DNA from: Seiridium cupressi
Taxonomy: Eukaryota > Ascomycota > Sordariomycetes > Amphisphaeriales > Sporocadaceae
NCBI GenBank assembly: GCA_036674765.1
Contig: JARVKI010000014.1
Coordinates: forward strand, 124,001 to 188,000
Direction of reading: 5' to 3'
DNA: 64,000 bases
Part shown: piece by piece, positions 47,332 through 59,857 of the stretch
How the letters are laid out: the number at the start of each line of letters is the position of its first letter
Position numbering within the stretch: position 1 is the first letter of the stretch
Notes under the pieces: generated by a model
What the model was told of the DNA's origin: nothing
What the model saw: only the letters and a program-made list of their open reading frames with translations
Databases searched by the model: none
Translations under genes and position numbers: made by a program

Positions 47332-48592
47332 CCTCTGCAGGAGGCTTCGGTTATCGTGTATATCACCAATTTCGTGTGTATGGTGCTGCTTAAGCACAAG
47401 GTGGTCGTGGTTTATGGCGAAACTGTGTGGTTATGATCCCGTTAGCATTGCGTAGGCGTTTGGTCTTTACATATAGTAAGTGTAGAGCTTTGTTCTTTAA
47501 TATCTCACAGCTTTCTTAGCCTGCAAGATAGGCCTTAAAATATCCATTTTCGTGGTAAGAGAAAAACCACTTTAAAAACCATGGACGGTGTCCTTGTTGA
47601 TAGAAAATCATTATTAGTTTATTTTTTCAAGATTTTATTATGAATAGGGAAATGCTGTCAGTTTTTCTCTTAAGGAAACAATATCCTGCACGGGTTTAAT
47701 GCTCTAGAATGAATGACAAACCGGTTTTACTTAAATATATACAAACATCTCACATACGTTTTGCAAGAACAAATTGAATAGAATAATTTTATCGATTCCG
47801 ATCACGGGTATCTCATGCTCCGCCTAACTCGACGCGATGCAATTGTAAGTAACAGCAACAATGCTTTCTTTTCCTCTCCTGTGCTTTGCAGATGTTCGTA
47901 CATGTATACTGGTACTAGTCAAAGCCCCAAACCCAGAACCCAAGATAGGTAGTCAGAATGACCCTGTCCCCCCGGGGCAAAAACAATAAATAAATGGGAT
48001 GCAATTTACTCCATGACAGGAAAACGCCATGGCAATGCAAGGAGTATATATCTATATATACATATATGTTATGGGATATATAAGACGCGAATCGTGAGGA
48101 CGTTCGTCATGGTCGGCTCATCGTGGACAAAGAGCCGGGGAGAAAGGGCGCCGGCGCGACGCCACGTCCGATGACGCGATGTGAGGTATTTGGTGGTTTG
48201 GGGGGATGCGCGACTTCCGTACGGGTATAGCGTGCCGCCCGTGGTATAGATCTACCGGTTCCCCGGTTTGTCGTTGGCGTTGTGTGGATTGCGGCTCTTT
48301 TTTGTTTTCGCGGGTGTATGCAAGGCCGTTGAGAATAGCCCCAACGGCGCCCCGGATTGCGTGCTGATCTTTATTGTCGCGACGCAGCTTGTAGTGTTTT
48401 GTGCGGTTTTTGGGGTCCCCATACGAGAAAAACATAGTAGAGTCCCAAGCTATTGACTTGAAGGTTTGGCGCGGACCTGGTTCGTCTCGTTCGTATTTTG
48501 GCGATCGTAGTTTTGCACAGATCCTCCCTTCGTTGCCCTCAATGATGGGTGCCGACGCGCGGCTATTTTTCGAGAAAGGAACGACGTCCTTT
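47332..48592. other. Convergent intergenic region, A/T-rich
   Basis: No gene. A/T-rich sequence spans about 47500-47790, and a TA-rich microsatellite-like stretch lies at 48045-48067. Confidence 0.5.
48045..48067. repeat. TA-rich simple repeat
   Basis: Run of TATATATCTATATATACATATATG type with only C interruptions, in the 3' intergenic region. Confidence 0.8.
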
Positions 48593-49548
48593 TTAATGGC
48601 CGTGGCCGCTCTTGCTGCCGAGGGCTTGATTGAATGCTTGGGCGGTGTTGCCTACTGCTTGCTGCGCTTCAACCTTCGGCTTCTTCACCCATTCCTTGAG
48701 TTCGGGTTTCCATTCGTGCCTGGAAATTGACTGTCAGTATACATGTCTGCAAAAACAAGGGTGTGTGCCATCGCAGATTCAACTTACCCTTCCCACTCGG
48801 TCGTCACCAAACTCTTGGTTCCGTACTCGTCTACTAGGATGCGATCGAAGGAATACGGAATGGTGGCCGGTACGCCCTCAAATTCTGTCTCGCGCATCGG
48901 GTACAGCTCCGTCGTCCGGTACCTGTGGAAGTTCTTGCAGCTCCACACGCCGGGCTGCCTCTCCGGCTGCCTCTCCGCAAGGCCCGTGATGTCAATGAAC
49001 ATGCCGTTGCTGAGATCGATCCACCGGGCGTCAATGACGTTCTGGCCATCGCCTCGGCCGACGTCACTGTGGTGCGGGTTGATGTCGAGCAGGTACTCCT
49101 TCTTCGTCACAGAGCCAGAGTTCGGGTCCGTGTAGGTGTACTCGTGGTGTGTGCGGTTGAGGTTCTTGCCCAGGTAGTGCAGCGTCGCAGCTGATACTTG
49201 GACGTCGAGATCGTAATCCCACGGCATGATGCGCCCATTCCACCACCAGCCCAGCAGCGTTCCATGCGCCAGCCACGTCTCAACGCCTAGAGACTTGAAG
49301 GTCGTGAGGTATGATCGGATCAGGTGCTGCAGCGCCGGCCTGTGCTCGTCGTATGGTACCTTGTGCTTGAAGTACCGGATGTCGTAGTGGCCGAGCTCAT
49401 TGTCGCCACCAGGCTCATGGAAGTACTTCGTGTCCGGTTTTTGCGCTGGCTTGTGGCCTTTTGTTACCCTCCTATCCATGCCCATGGCTGTTACTGTTAT
49501 AGGAGCCACCGCCATGACGGCCACTAATATCGATTGGAGGAGACGCAT
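48593..49548 (-). CDS. Secreted LicD-family protein (Mnn4/fukutin-like phosphotransferase fold)
   Basis: LicD-family protein, related to enzymes that transfer phosphocholine, mannosylphosphate or ribitol phosphate to glycans. Exons 49548-48788 and 48719-48593 give 295 residues. The intron has a GTAAGT donor and splicing replaces an otherwise immediate stop with HEWKPELKEWV... The N-terminal signal peptide is about 1-22 (LLQSILVAVMAVAPITVTA). The active-site block is WLAHGTLLGWWWNGRIMPWD followed by YDLDVQV, with Asp111, Asp113 and Asp115 as metal ligands. Downstream DARWIDLSNGMFIDITGLAE also matches the family. It lacks the long Lys/Glu-rich tail of yeast Mnn4. The start is ATG 49548. Likely located in the Golgi lumen or secreted; acceptor unknown. 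Confidence 0.88.
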
Positions 49549-52500
49549 GGCTGTGATGGCGAACTCGCAATACAAAAAAAGACACAGGCCTAGCGAATGT
49601 CTCTTATCTCAAGTGGATGCCTGTTCGACAGCGGCAAGCGAATGCAAGAACCCGATCAAGGGTGCGACTCGACTCTTGTCAAACCTGCGAGGCTCCACGA
49701 CGGGTGACTTTCAAAGAGTTGCCGCAGCACAGAGCCGCAAGTGTTTGCTAATGAATGTCCAGAACGGCCCAGAACCCGTTGAGACCGCGATCAAAGCAAA
49801 GGTTGTGATGGTGTCGAAATCCCCCCAAATAGAAATGGTCGGTCGCCCCTTAGGTCGCGAGGGCACGTGTAAGTCAGACTCCTGAAGCCAACGATTCAAC
49901 GCTTGCAAAAAGTAGCAAATGCTGAAATGAGATCCCAACCCTAATCCTGCGAGGCGCTTCCTGGTCGGGGAGAATCTTGGCGGAGAAGCTTCCAAAGAAG
50001 GTTTACAGCAAAGAGAAGCTGGGTGTGGAGGTGGTCCCATGTGTTTTATTCCACGAGATATCTGGGAAAGATGGTCCTTAATGAGGAGAATGTCTCCATT
50101 ATCATGGTCCGCGCGAGCATTGGCGGCGGCGGGCGACGTACGCAGTCGTATGAAGACACACCCTGCATGCTACTGAACAATGGGGCTTGGGCAGATGAGG
50201 TAGCCCGCCTTATTGGTTTGAGAGCCCCTGGAGAGGAGCACGCGAGCATACGTATTTCATTGTCACACTGTGACAGGGGCCCTATCGGTAAGGCAGGGGA
50301 GTTGCTTTTCGCATCCCTGCTCGAGTATGCCAAGTCTGCCAGGCCCAGTGTGGTAACCGCCCGCGTGAGGCTTGCATGGCCGCCCGCCTGGCGCTATCTA
50401 AATTAATGAGATCCAATGCTCCGGTGTTAATAACAGCGAAACTATGGATGATGTCAGTATGCGGAACGGATGGAAAAAACGTCTGAAAATAAGGGTCAGT
50501 AGGCCATGCTCGACAGTACACGGGCAGACGGCATGCACTTTGTGCATCATTCAGACATTTGGCCCAGAAACGTAATGCGAGACAGCGGACGTCGATCTGC
50601 GTTTTGCACGTCGTATGTAGACTGTCGAATTGGCAGGCAAAACAGAGTGCAAACCAATTTTCTGGCCGCAAAAGGTTAATCACTGGCAATAAGCAGCCAC
50701 GCAATGCTTGGTTTCCTGTTTTCCTAAACTTCGACCACCAAAGCAAAGCAAGCTCTCCCAAAATGCAGCTACATTAGCTTCATTAACCGATTAGTGCGTT
50801 TCCAACTGGATTCTGCAGGCTTGCTTCTAGCAAGATTTCGTTAGCGGGATCAAAGAGCCTCCAAGGATTCAACGCTCTTCCCGAAAGGACAGAAGCAAGG
50901 CCTTGGTAATGGCTCCGGGCCGACCAAGCTTGCAACCAGCGAGATGCCTCATTCGTTCGGGCTGCACATCGTCATCTTGGTGTGATCTTGGTCTCGGGGC
51001 ATTTTGAGTTTTAGATGGCAGCATGACCTTCCCCAAATCCCCAGGGTTTGCACAACGTGAATTGTAACAAAGATGCGGAGAAGTTCGAGCCGCGCCAAAA
51101 TAGACCAGTCAAGTGAACCCCTGTTGGTGTTAGATGTCTTCCATCTTGAAGCCGTACGCGCGGCCGGCAGGTCACCACCCACCGGGAATAACAATGTCTA
51201 ATTAGGCTGCCGGCTTGTATGCAAACACTTTCACTTGCTTCAGCTCAGATCAGACGATGTGCACACGTGATAGTTCAGATTAGATCTTGTGTGGCTGTGC
51301 GCAATTGCTAATCGTGGCATGTCAAGGGCTAATATGATGCGTCGCAATGGTTTTGTTTTAGCATTATCCAGATCCGTGGTGCGGTGTTTGCTGGGGCAGA
51401 TGCCATCCGAAGATGGCGCTTTTCTATGACTCGCCATGGGCCATGCGCGGCTCCAATCAAGGTATGTATTGATGACGCTACTATACGCACCGACTTCCGA
51501 GCACACCGGCGATATGGCCTTTTCAGCCTCAGAGTTCGGGGCTATGCGTTTGTTGGCGTCAGATAGCCCCGGCAGTTTGCACTTGCAGCGCTGGTCGGTT
51601 GGTTCGTCGCTCGGTTGGCGATACCTATGGAGTTTGGCGGCAGGCAGGTCATTTGTGGCATACCTACCAGCTACATACCTGGTACGAATGTTGACGATCC
51701 ATGAACGGCAAATATTGCTTTCACTGGAGGGCGCAGGGCGGTGTCGCGTGTCGTTTCGTAGGTTAGCTGTGGAGAGTCGGCCGGGGCTCATCAGCGTCAA
51801 CGTCAGTGTTTCGTGAAGTGGGCCTCGCTCCGGTGGAATATGAAATTGAGCTGATTGCTTGCGCTGCAGAATGGCGAGTCCCTCGTGCGTACGTACCAGG
51901 AACGTCGGGTTCGCAAACGTTCACACGTTCGGGCCCTTCCCAACACGACAGGTGCGAAGCAGCAATCCAACCCCCCCCGCGATTCTTTCCCGTCTCTTTC
52001 CCATGATCGGTCTGGCCTTTCGCTACCAGTGTCTTGCCGCATCCAGCAGGTCTTGGCTCTTCATCCACCCAACAACGAGCTGAAACTGCATTGCCGGATA
52101 TCCGTTGCCCAGACTTGGTAGATATGTGTGGCGCATCGTTGTGCACCCGACCAAATTGCCTGTTACCTGTCATCTGAAAGCACGCGCCGATGCCGCGTCC
52201 TTGGGCTTGACGCTGCATCTGCATGAGGGAAACTCTGAATTCGCCAAGCGTAATCAAGCAAGTCGGCAGTGGACTATGCAGTCGTCCTTTTGTCGTGTGC
52301 TGAATTGCTCGATTCGAGCTCGAAATCTAGAAGCTCTGATTGCCCCGGCGCTAGTCACCCATCAAACCGATCAGCGACGACTGAGTGGTACGAAGAAATT
52401 ATGCCAAGAACACTAAGTCGTGATCCTTGTAGGGTTTTAAAAGATTCTCCCTACGTTAGGGAGTGTTCCAATCTTGAGAGACGACTACGCGGCAGTGGGG

Positions 52501-53258
52501 TTACAGTACGCCGCACTGTCGGCCCAACGGGTGTTGAAGCAGTGCCGCAATCCCTAGTCCCGGGTTCGTCCCTAATCCGATTGAACATATGTAAGTTGGG
52601 CGTCGAATGGCTTTATGAATCACCGTTTCCAAAAATATATAATCCACACTATCCTTATATGTTGGACCCTTACTCAGGTACATCCATATTGTCTTTAATC
52701 TTCAGAAACCTTACATAGAAGTCGTTGTTCAGAAGCATCTGTGGGTCTGTAGCTTATTCCAAGTTAGTAAACTGGGGTATCGCGCGCAACTGAGGTCTGC
52801 GATGAAGATACGCACTCCTGTAGCATATTGTATGGAACGCTGCGCTGATGCTTCTTTCCACCGCCCACAGATCTCCTCTCGAGCCACAATTAGCTTGCTT
52901 ACCTGACCTCCTGACTAATACGTTTCTCGTGTTCAACTTGGCGAATGATGGACCTGAAAGCTGTTGATTGGTCTGACATGACACCGTTCTTGTAATGGAT
53001 CGACGATTTTGCCAGATTATAAGACGGAGAATAGCCAAGAACCATCCTCAGCCTGACGCCCATGATTATGTTTACGTCACATTGGGATGATTTCTGCAAT
53101 TTTGTAGACGCTCGGCAAATCCCAAACGTCTTGGCAGCCGGAATTTGACCTCTTCCATTGGCAAAGGTATGTACGAAGGTCAGATCATATCAGGCACCGA
53201 TATTTATATCTTGGCTTGTGGGCATACGTTGCCGGTAGCCGAGGGAGCCTCCCAAGAC
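49549..53258. other. 3.7-kb gene-poor region
   Basis: No exon with recognisable motifs in either strand. Open frames of up to 190 codons lack family patterns and good splice contexts. The first few hundred bases are the LicD-gene promoter. Confidence 0.5.
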
Positions 53259-55175
53259 CTACGCTACCTGATCTTCTTTGATCAAATCCGCAGCTCTCTC
53301 AGCAAGGGCATACAAAGCCGCCATAGGATGTCCACTCATCTGGAGTGGGATGACGGATGCGTCTACAATCCTCACGTTTTGCGTTCCGTAAACCTTCAGC
53401 CTGGAGTCCACCACGCCTCCCAGGTCTTGAGGTAGCATGGCGCACGTACCGACTGTATGCCAGTCTGTCGTCACTACCAATAACGCTTGTCAGTAGGGGA
53501 AATCCCAGTCGGGATAGATACTCTGAACTTACCTTGCTCTTTGATGTAATCTGACCACTCATCGTTCGTCGCACTCACAGTCGGCACTCCGAATCCAGCC
53601 TGGTCTACCACCCAACTACTCAACGGTGCCGTGTTGAAGAGATTCCGCACTACTCGTCCTGCCCCAGTCAAGATTTCGAGATCAATGTCCAAGGCGATGT
53701 AGTTAGGGTCGATAAGAGGATAGTCGGCGGCACTCGAAGTGTTTAGATGGACACTGCCCCAAGAGAAAGGGAGTAGTGTCCAGAAGACAGATCCGACGAT
53801 GCCTGGCCCAGTGGCGGGTAACGTCTCTACTAGGGTAGTATTGTCCTTGAAGAAAAGGTCGTGCTGAATGCCAAACCTCTTCTCGAGTACTTCTGGGCTG
53901 AGGGCACCGCCACTGGATTCCGATATGGTTTGTGCCCACGCCGATATCTCGGCCTCGGTCGTTCCTGCCACGGAAGAGGTGTCGTTGCCGAAGATGTCTT
54001 GGGCAGAAAGGAAAGTGACGTAGGGGGTAAATCCTTCAATATCTTGGGTAACACTGAATGCCACAGCTACCATTTGTTGCTCTTGCATACCTTCGCCAAC
54101 GCTGGGAAGTTCGACCTGCGTCTCGATGCCGTATTGAGACAGAATACTGGAGCACGTCAGTCTGTGAAATCCCCGCTGGCATCTTTTGCACTTACTTGGG
54201 ATTCCCGATGCCAGAAGCTTCAAGTACCAATGGACTTCGGTACACGCCGGCAGAAATGATGGCCTCCTTTGATACGTCTACATGGCTGAGCTCGCCTGAC
54301 GGGTCAACATACTCAACCCCTGAAGCTACGACGTCATCCCCTGACTTTTCAAACCAAGTTATCCTGCTGACCGTGCCCTGGATCACCGTGAGATTTGGTC
54401 TGTCATCCACGGGCTCATAGTACGCACGGGCAGAGGACTCTCTGGCGTTCGCATCTCGGTCCAAAGTCTGAGGGAAGAGACTTAAGCCCTCCGTGGCACC
54501 ACCGTTTGGGTCGAGAATCCGAGGGATTCCAAGTTCGCTCCAGGTCTGAAAATAATCGCCATAGAAAGAGGAGTTGTCTAATCCGGGATGATAACCGGTT
54601 GTCAGGAAACCGTCTTCGCCATGGACTTGTTGGTCAAAGGTGGCGCCTTCTGCAATCTGCTCTGGCGTCGAGATGGTAAAGTTCTCCGAGAGCTTGAAGT
54701 AGGGAAACAGAGTATCCCAGTTCCATCCCTCATTGCCCAGCCTCTCCCAAGCATCATACTGGGCCTTGTCGCCACGGAGGTAGTCCATGCCTGATGGTTG
54801 TTAAGAACATGGATGGCGAAGGGAGACTCGACTCCGGTGGAATCACATACTATTGATATCACTGGACCCCCCTAACGCTCGTCCGCAATGATACAAGATC
54901 GAACGCCCACCTAACCCTTCCTGAGGGACTGAGTAGTACTGCCAATCGATCGAGGCATTGATGTATGACAAGTCATAGTTGTCGATTCGTGTCACGTTGG
55001 GGTAGTCGCGCGCGTCAGGCCCGGCTTCAATCACCGCGACAGTCACGCTGGGGTCCTCGGAAAGTCGGTTCGCCATGACGAGGCCGGATGTGCCGCCGCC
55101 GATTATCACGTAGTCGAAAGAGTCGCATTTGGCCAGCGCGCTGAGCAGCAGCACAGTCCAAGGAAGTAATGCCAT
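53259..55175 (-). CDS. Secreted GMC-family FAD oxidoreductase
   Basis: Glucose-methanol-choline family flavoenzyme (aryl-alcohol oxidase, glucose oxidase or dehydrogenase type) that oxidises an alcohol with FAD. Exons 55175-54851, 54790-54196, 54146-53533 and 53473-53259 give 582 residues. The signal peptide is about 1-17 (ALLPWTVLLLSALAKC). The FAD dinucleotide motif is VIIGGGTSG (GGGTSG at 26-31) with Glu in VAVIEAGP. The GMC signature 1 region is GRALGGSSDINSMDYLRGD. Signature 2 reads AIISAGVYRSPLVLEASGIG. The catalytic pair is His517 in TTDWHTVGTCAM and His560 in MSGHPMAALYAL. All introns are 49-60 nt. The start at 55175 fits a secretory leader; a longer open frame upstream is not needed. 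Substrate is not inferable. Auxiliary activity family 3 is the likely class. Confidence 0.93.
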
Positions 55176-56227
55176 ATCTGGTTTTATCTCCTGTATCCGA
55201 GCACGTGGAACGTTGACTTGCGACCAGTGACAAAGCGATGAAAAGAGCGTGATTCTTTTTTCCATCTATCTTGGACTATGCACCCTTTTTGTGTTCTATT
55301 GAGGCTAACCATCCCGAACGATCCGGCCCGCGTTGTGCAAATGAGTCTTGTTTGTTTTCGGTTCTTTTAGATATAGTCAGGGTTATACTCGGGACGAATG
55401 CAAGCTACAATTGCAACTTTTTGCTGGAAGATTTGCATCCTTGTCGCCAGCCTTACTGGCATACATCTACCGAGAAGAATTCTACCAGTATGACAGCATT
55501 ATCGAGCATATGTTAGGATTGATTGGTGCAACGCGCACCTCATCGACAGGGGCGTTAATTTCCTGTCTTAGTGATGTTCTGATGCCGAGGTATCGAGACC
55601 GCTCCTTAGTCAAACTTTCAATTTGCAGGGTCATGAAAAGTCGCGTGTAAAATCTCCCGTTGGCCTGATAGGATACGACTAGATTGGATCAGGGGCTTTG
55701 TGCATACATCGAGATCGGCCGGGCATTATGAGATCGAGGCAATCGGAATACCGCTGCGGTACAATCCTTGATGAAACATAAGGGAGGTCAGTAGTTTAGT
55801 CCAGATCAGGCTTTCCATCCAAGCCATGTCACCAAGAATCACTTTTCATGAGAGCTGCTGGCCATCGTAGGTGGCTTACATATGAGCATAAGGGAGAAAT
55901 CAACCATGTTTGCGCTACTTGGGTATCAGTCAACACATGGTCTACCTGGTAGGAGAAACAGTAAATGTTTCGGGTAGAATGCCCTACCTTGTAATGTATA
56001 TCACACCGACCTGGTAATTTGTTTTCCGGACCTTGCGGCCATTAGCAAGCTCGGTACTTGATGAGCTTTAGTTGGAGTTGCAAGCGCGGGAGCTAAGGCC
56101 TCGGGCACTCGGACTTTCAATTGATCCCGCTAGCAATAGCAATTGCATGTTCAACACCAAAAAAGGGCCCCAGATTTGCGACAGCTCGAAACGCGATCGC
56201 AGCCCAGATACCCCAGTGACAGACGAA
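55176..56227. other. Divergent intergenic region, GMC / uS19m
   Basis: Upstream regions of both genes. A 100-codon forward frame (55348-55650) shows no family motif and is left out. Confidence 0.5.
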
Positions 56228-56700
56228 ATGAGGCCAACAGGAAGCCTTTTCAAGGGCCGGTCCGTGTGGAAAGGTGCGTCGATCTCCCAGGGCCACTGCG
56301 ACTTCTCCGACAGCTAACAATTTGCTTCTCTAGGACCTCATATTGTCCCGTAAGCTCCCGCCGAACGATCGCTAGAGAATGCGAGTTTGTCCAATACTGA
56401 CCGAAATTACCGTATCCCAGTCTACCAATTGTCCGACCGAAGGCCGGTGAATGGGTCAAGCCCATCAAGACGCAAGCACGGTCTGCAACCGTCCTCCCCA
56501 GTTTCGTCGGTCTCAAGTTCGCGGTGCACAATGGCAAGGTCTACAACGAGGTGACCATTACGGAAGACATGGTGGGACACAAGCTTGGAGAATTCTCAAC
56601 GTAGGTTGCTCCATGCGGTCATGGCAGCTGGTGATAATGTGGTGGCTGACAATTGCGACTTAGCACGCGAAAGCCGTTCATCTGGGCAAAAGGGAAATAA
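56228..56700 (+). CDS. RSM19: Mitochondrial small-subunit ribosomal protein uS19m (Rsm19)
   Basis: Mitoribosomal protein uS19, 92 residues, in four exons: 56228-56273, 56334-56349, 56421-56600 and 56664-56700. It is invisible as a long open frame because three introns (60, 71 and 63 nt) break it up. The protein begins [20 protein letters not shown], continues [15 protein letters not shown] and then shows the family core [39 protein letters not shown] and GEFSTTRKPF. VWKGPH, ILPSFVG-like and [11 protein letters not shown] are diagnostic. Exon 2 is a 16-nt microexon coding only for GPHIVP with its flanks. All junctions keep frame and have GT-AG ends. It ends in a basic AKGK tail. Confidence in identity is high; the exact start is supported by conservation of the N-terminus length. 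Confidence 0.93.
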
Positions 56701-57128
56701 GTGATGGAAACCTTTGGCATTTACTGGCGTTTGGGGACCTGCGAGAACCCTGTCTACTATGTGTACCACCAACCTGTACATATAGAGCGGTTGAAGGGGC
56801 CGCTGGGCTCGATGTCACTCTAGGATGGGGAAAAGAGATACTGCAAAACAACTCGAGTTGGCGGAATGCGTTCCTTTTAGAGCGGCATGCAGTGGTATAA
56901 TGCTCTAATGCATGTATAATCAGATATTCTGGGCTCTGGGCCAGATCTGGGTAGACAAGATGCCGTTAAACAACCTGGAGGCGGACGTAGTTTGACCTGT
57001 CGTGGTCCTCGACTGCCACCTCTCTTCTAAAAGCATACCATGATGTTCCCTCAACGCCATACCGTGATCCCGATAACATCCATTCCAATGCGCCAAAAAC
57101 GTAGACCCATCGTGTCGCCCACCATCCT
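56701..57128. other. Convergent 3' intergenic region, uS19m / TAF10
   Basis: 3' flanks of both genes. Nothing else is seen. Confidence 0.5.
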
Positions 57129-57761
57129 CTACCGGTAGAACTCGCTCCTCTTGACATTAACGCCATACTCGCCCACGGCCATACCCAGGTCCTCCATCGT
57201 AAGCACAGTCCGGTTCTGGCTGCCTCCCTGGCCACCACCACCGTACCCTGCGCGCTGCACACCCAAGGGCCCACCACGACCTTGATCCTTAGCATTGGGT
57301 TGCGCCTGGCCGGGTATGGGGATGCCGGCTGCCGCGCCCAGATTTCCCATTGGATTGTTAGCACTCGTGTTGGACGCCCGGATGCGACTGTACTGGTACG
57401 CGTCGGCTGCAATGTCGGCCACGAACTTCTGGGTCGCGAGCGCGAGGAGGCGCGTGAGGCGCTGGTCGGTCTGCGGGGGCGGGGGGATGCCGGCTTTCGC
57501 GAGGTAGAAGTTGGTGACTGCGTCGGGAATCTGTAGTGGCTAGTGGTTAATAGAGTAGCGGAGGAGAACATGTGGAGCTAGATGGTTGCGTACAATGGGC
57601 GCATAGTCGTCCATCTTGGTCAGGAACTCCTTCAGTGAGACATCCTTCCTGGTCGGCATCTTAGCCTCCTGGGGCTCAGGGTTCACCTCCTCTTCCTCCT
57701 CCTGGGGACGGTCCTGGCTTGCCGAAGGCACTCCATCGTTCTCAATAGGTGCGCTGGCCAT
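57129..57761 (-). CDS. TAF10: TFIID/SAGA subunit TAF10
   Basis: Histone-fold subunit shared by the general transcription factor TFIID and the SAGA coactivator, 189 residues. Exons 57761-57594 and 57530-57129 are joined in phase 0 over a 63-nt intron. The acidic N-terminus ([12 protein letters not shown]) precedes the histone fold, which starts at [20 protein letters not shown] and continues [20 protein letters not shown], then [21 protein letters not shown] Gly/Gln-rich insert (about 125-165) separates it from the conserved C-terminal [20 protein letters not shown], the block that closes TAF10 in fungi. The length of the Gly-rich insert varies among species. No irregularity is visible. Confidence 0.96.
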
Positions 57762-59857
57762 TGCTGCGGCTGTAGATGGCGATCAGAAAGCTTGCGATGA
57801 GTAGGGCGAGACGAGCAGATTGATGCAGATGAACGGCACTGATGAGGTAAGCAAGTATCACGTGACTGCTGAGCTCAATTGGGGGCACACGGTGAGGGTT
57901 TTTAATTGCTGGGGAAGTCAAATTAAAGGTTTATGGGAATGAGATTTGAAGAAATATTTATAGAGTGGGCTTGGCAAGATTGTTGTATCTGTGAAGTTGC
58001 AGTCGGCGTTGTTGCTCTTTCTAGGCGGACCTGATCGTCTGGGGAAGCTTCATGTGGATGATCTGATAAGGTTCAATCAATCAAGCAAAGCTTGGACCAG
58101 CTGAGACTACACACCTGCATAATGTTTTATCACGCCAATTCATTAATTGCAGCTCTAAAACTTTCTTTGTTGAATAATCTTTTTATATAAAATAAGTAAA
58201 AAGAAGTATATGTGGATATCATAGTCATTCGGACGTTACATGTCGCCTGCTTTAATAGTTAATAAAGCGCCTCATAAAACGCCAAAGGAGCGAACCAGGC
58301 CCTTGGGTTAAAGTCGCTGTGCATCAGTTTCCCCGAATGTCTGATTGGATAGCGCCAATAGGATCATGTTCCTGCTGAGGGTTACGTCCCAGCGTCTATG
58401 TAAAAACTGTGCCATTTAGTGATGCTTCGCTCGATTGTGGACTGAGCCAGGCCCCTTTGTACATGTAGGTTGAGATTGTAGTGAAGTCTTACTCGGTCTT
58501 GGGGGTAGTGCAGCACCTCTCAGTCACGTATGGGCCAGTACCCGACGAGTACTTTACAATATGTTGGACTTACCATTCCCTAGAATTGTGGGATCCGTGC
58601 TTGGACTGATATTTGAGTCCTCCCAATGCGTCGTCAATTCTCGTAATAGTGGGCGAAGGGTTGATGGTCAAGTTTTGCGGTTTGTTCCCACCGCATAATA
58701 GCAAACGCCTGCAGATACCGTCATGGAGGGTACCTGATACCGGAACTTACGTGACTAATATTTTGCAACGAATTCCCTACGTCCAGTTGATTTCTACCTT
58801 TGAGACTCCCACTTGTCTTCGGAGCAAGAGGGCAGGTTTAGACACTGCTCACCATGTCCACTGCCGTGTTTGAAGGTCAGGTTCAACTTGCAGATAGAGA
58901 CACCGTATCAATAAAGGGACATTGTCACGTTAAATTACTCAAAATGGCAATCTATGATATCAAAGAGTTCATTGTGATTATAAGTATTGTGAGTGATCCG
59001 AGCTTGAGTAATCAGAAAACCGCATATATCGAGTCAATTGTAAACTCCGACTGTACGCGGTGGAATCCTACTAATACATAGAGAGATCATGAGGTACTGT
59101 ACGAATGGAAGGATACGGTACGTCGCATAGATATTGGGCGGCCTAAAGCATCTGAGCACAGTAACTTATATTGGTAAGCCATTGAAAGCACGGCCAGCAA
59201 CTGTTTATTTCATGTTATCATCGGACCATCACATGGCAAGCATCGAAATAGAGCGCCTTGGAGATACTTCTGATAACAAGAATATGTCTGGTCGAAACAG
59301 CCAAGGCGACCCATATGTCAATTAAGAAATCGAGATGGATGTAGTGGCATGGTCGCTCTTAAATCTCGTGCCCTGGCTTGACTAGTTGGAATGTTTGGGT
59401 TTCACAATGTCACAATGCGCGTATGCGCCAGAGATGGAGACGTGATGTTGCGAGAAATTATGGACAGGAACAAGAACTGTGTCAGGCAAATCATGTGGTC
59501 TGATGAGATTTATGACCGTCAGATCTAGGAGAGATTCGTGGCCTTGAGTGACACGACGTCAAATAGACTCACGTTGAATGATAGTATTACCACGGGAAGC
59601 ATTCATAACCGCAAGCATGATCCGATCATGTGTACACTAGCCGCAAGCTATTTGCCTTGGAACAAAGTCCAAAATCATTCACCATCATCCAGGCCATAAC
59701 AACACTACTCGTATGAGACCTCCAAAACCCTAAACATGCGGCAAGTTACGGAGCTATTCATCCGTTTAAACCAGAACAGCCCTGTTCCCGACTCAAGGTT
59801 CCTACTTGATTCCGGAGTCCATAAATTCCAATGCTTCCTTCAGGTGTCCCAAGACGC
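57762..59857. other. 2.1-kb region upstream of TAF10 and behind the NmrA-like gene
   Basis: TAF10 promoter, then A/T-rich sequence (about 58130-58280). Several forward frames under 90 codons show no family motif. No gene is supported. Confidence 0.5.

Noticed and set aside
52555..52600. GGGTTCGTCCC as a tRNA T arm
   Set aside because: Lacks the invariant A and no matching acceptor or D arm was found upstream.
56966..57571. 201-codon minus-strand frame
   Set aside because: Overlaps TAF10 in another frame; Ser/Arg/Pro-rich shadow.
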